DNA of 8,593 nucleotides from Treponema sp. UBA4232 (GTDB taxonomy: Bacteria; Spirochaetota; Spirochaetia; Treponematales; Treponemataceae): contig DGXM01000213.1 of NCBI GenBank assembly GCA_002396325.1, positions 1 through 8,593 of the forward strand, read 5' to 3'. The notes below the pieces were generated by a model. It was given only the letters and a program-made list of their open reading frames with translations, was not told the DNA's origin and searched no databases. Numbering within the stretch: the first letter of the stretch is position 1; each line of letters starts with the position of its first letter. Below are positions 8,446 through 8,593 of the stretch, one piece after another. The translations under genes and the position numbers were made by a program.

Positions 8446-8509
8446 AAAAAAAAAGAGGCCGCAGGGCTTTCCGCAAAGGCTTTCTCTGCAAAAATCCCTA
8501 TGACCTCTT
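8446..8509 (-). terminator. Intrinsic terminator in the carA leader (probable attenuator)
   Basis: On the - strand, AAGAGGTCATAGGG (8509-8496) pairs with CCCTGCGGCCTCTT (8466-8453): 13 of 14 positions pair, two as G-U, with one A-C mismatch. A run of nine T (8454-8446) starts in the last two bases of the 3' arm and continues past it. Inside the loop a smaller hairpin GCAGAG/CTTTGC (8489-8484 with 8478-8473, two strands of 6 around a 5-nt loop, one G-U) stacks on top. It lies between a good promoter and carA, so it should attenuate carAB unless disrupted. It could also terminate transcripts entering from an upstream - strand gene beyond the window. No known riboswitch or PyrR-type antiterminator was recognised. 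Confidence 0.75.
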
Positions 8510-8510
8510 C
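8499..8510 (-). repeat. 12-nt direct repeat, copy 1 (5' arm of leader terminator)
   Basis: GAAGAGGTCATA on the - strand, 75 nt upstream of copy 2. Nearly all of it lies in the 5' arm of the leader terminator, very close to the predicted transcription start. Confidence 0.8.
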
Positions 8511-8521
8511 GTCGGTTTTTT

Positions 8522-8551
8522 ACTATATAACTATCCTTCGTGGTGTGTCAA
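8522..8551 (-). promoter_or_regulatory. Predicted sigma70-type promoter of carAB
   Basis: On the - strand a perfect -35 box TTGACA (8551-8546) is separated by 18 nt from a 5-of-6 -10 box TATAGT (8527-8522). An alternative -10, TATATA, gives a 16-nt spacer. Initiation would fall near 8516-8512, so the leader is about 90 nt and begins almost at the 5' arm of the terminator. Sequence reading alone supports this; no start site has been mapped. Confidence 0.7.
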
Positions 8552-8593
8552 GTGGACTAAAGAGAATCTGTCAGGGCTTCAGCATCAGTTCTG

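Noticed and set aside
8424..8447. TTG at 8447 as the carA start (8 extra residues)
   Set aside because: No Shine-Dalgarno at proper spacing; the sequence overlaps the U-tract of the leader terminator, while the ATG at 8423 has AGAGG 5 nt upstream and gives the usual CarA N-terminus.
8473..8489. GCAGAGAAAGCC in the leader as a PyrR binding loop
   Set aside because: It faintly resembles the PyrR consensus around AGAGAGG, but it sits inside the terminator loop instead of in a separate upstream anti-antiterminator, and the key GAGG loop bases do not match.
8557..8592. Possible C-terminus of an upstream - strand gene (RTDAEALTDSL then TAG)
   Set aside because: Only 11 codons are visible before the edge, and such a stretch is easily open by chance; it matters because such a gene could also use the leader terminator, but the window cannot settle it.

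Overview
This window holds four recognisable metabolic genes in two convergent transcription units, plus a compact regulatory leader at the right-hand end. On the + strand are the 3' part of gltB (glutamate synthase large subunit, cut by the left edge) and complete gltD (glutamate synthase small subunit). On the - strand, read from right to left, are complete carA and carB (small and large subunits of carbamoyl-phosphate synthase). The two units meet tail to tail at about 4006-4128, around a symmetric hairpin that should terminate transcription from both sides.

The organism is a bacterium of moderate GC content with good AGGAGG-type ribosome binding sites and a sigma70-like promoter. GltD has the two-cluster, 8-Cys N-terminus often seen in anaerobes, and CarB resembles the Firmicutes-like (pyrimidine-type) enzymes more than E. 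coli CarB. Codon and protein style suggest a gut or rumen anaerobe, possibly a Treponema-like spirochaete. This is an impression from reading, and no marker gene in the window proves it.

Layout: 1-2467 gltB C-terminal half (end of central domain, FMN/3Fe-4S synthase domain, GXGXG beta-helix); 2468-2508 short spacer with a strong ribosome binding site; 2509-4005 gltD; 4006-4128 convergent intergenic region with the bidirectional terminator; 4129-7329 carB (-); 7330-7340 11-nt junction made almost entirely of the carB ribosome binding site; 7341-8423 carA (-); 8424-8530 carA leader with an intrinsic terminator; 8522-8551 carA promoter; 8552-8593 unassigned edge.

Functionally, GltBD turns glutamine plus 2-oxoglutarate into two glutamates using NAD(P)H. 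CarAB hydrolyses glutamine for ammonia and makes carbamoyl phosphate for pyrimidine and arginine synthesis. Both units therefore use the amide nitrogen of glutamine, from opposite strands.

The structural genes are ordinary. The most interesting signal is the carA leader. An intrinsic terminator begins almost at the predicted transcription start. Its 5' arm carries a 12-nt sequence repeated exactly over the carA Shine-Dalgarno, so the terminator's 3' arm could pair with either copy. The CarB allosteric domain also departs from the E. coli enzyme at UMP-site and ornithine-site positions. I see no mobile element, CRISPR array, tRNA, rRNA or novel multi-gene system here.
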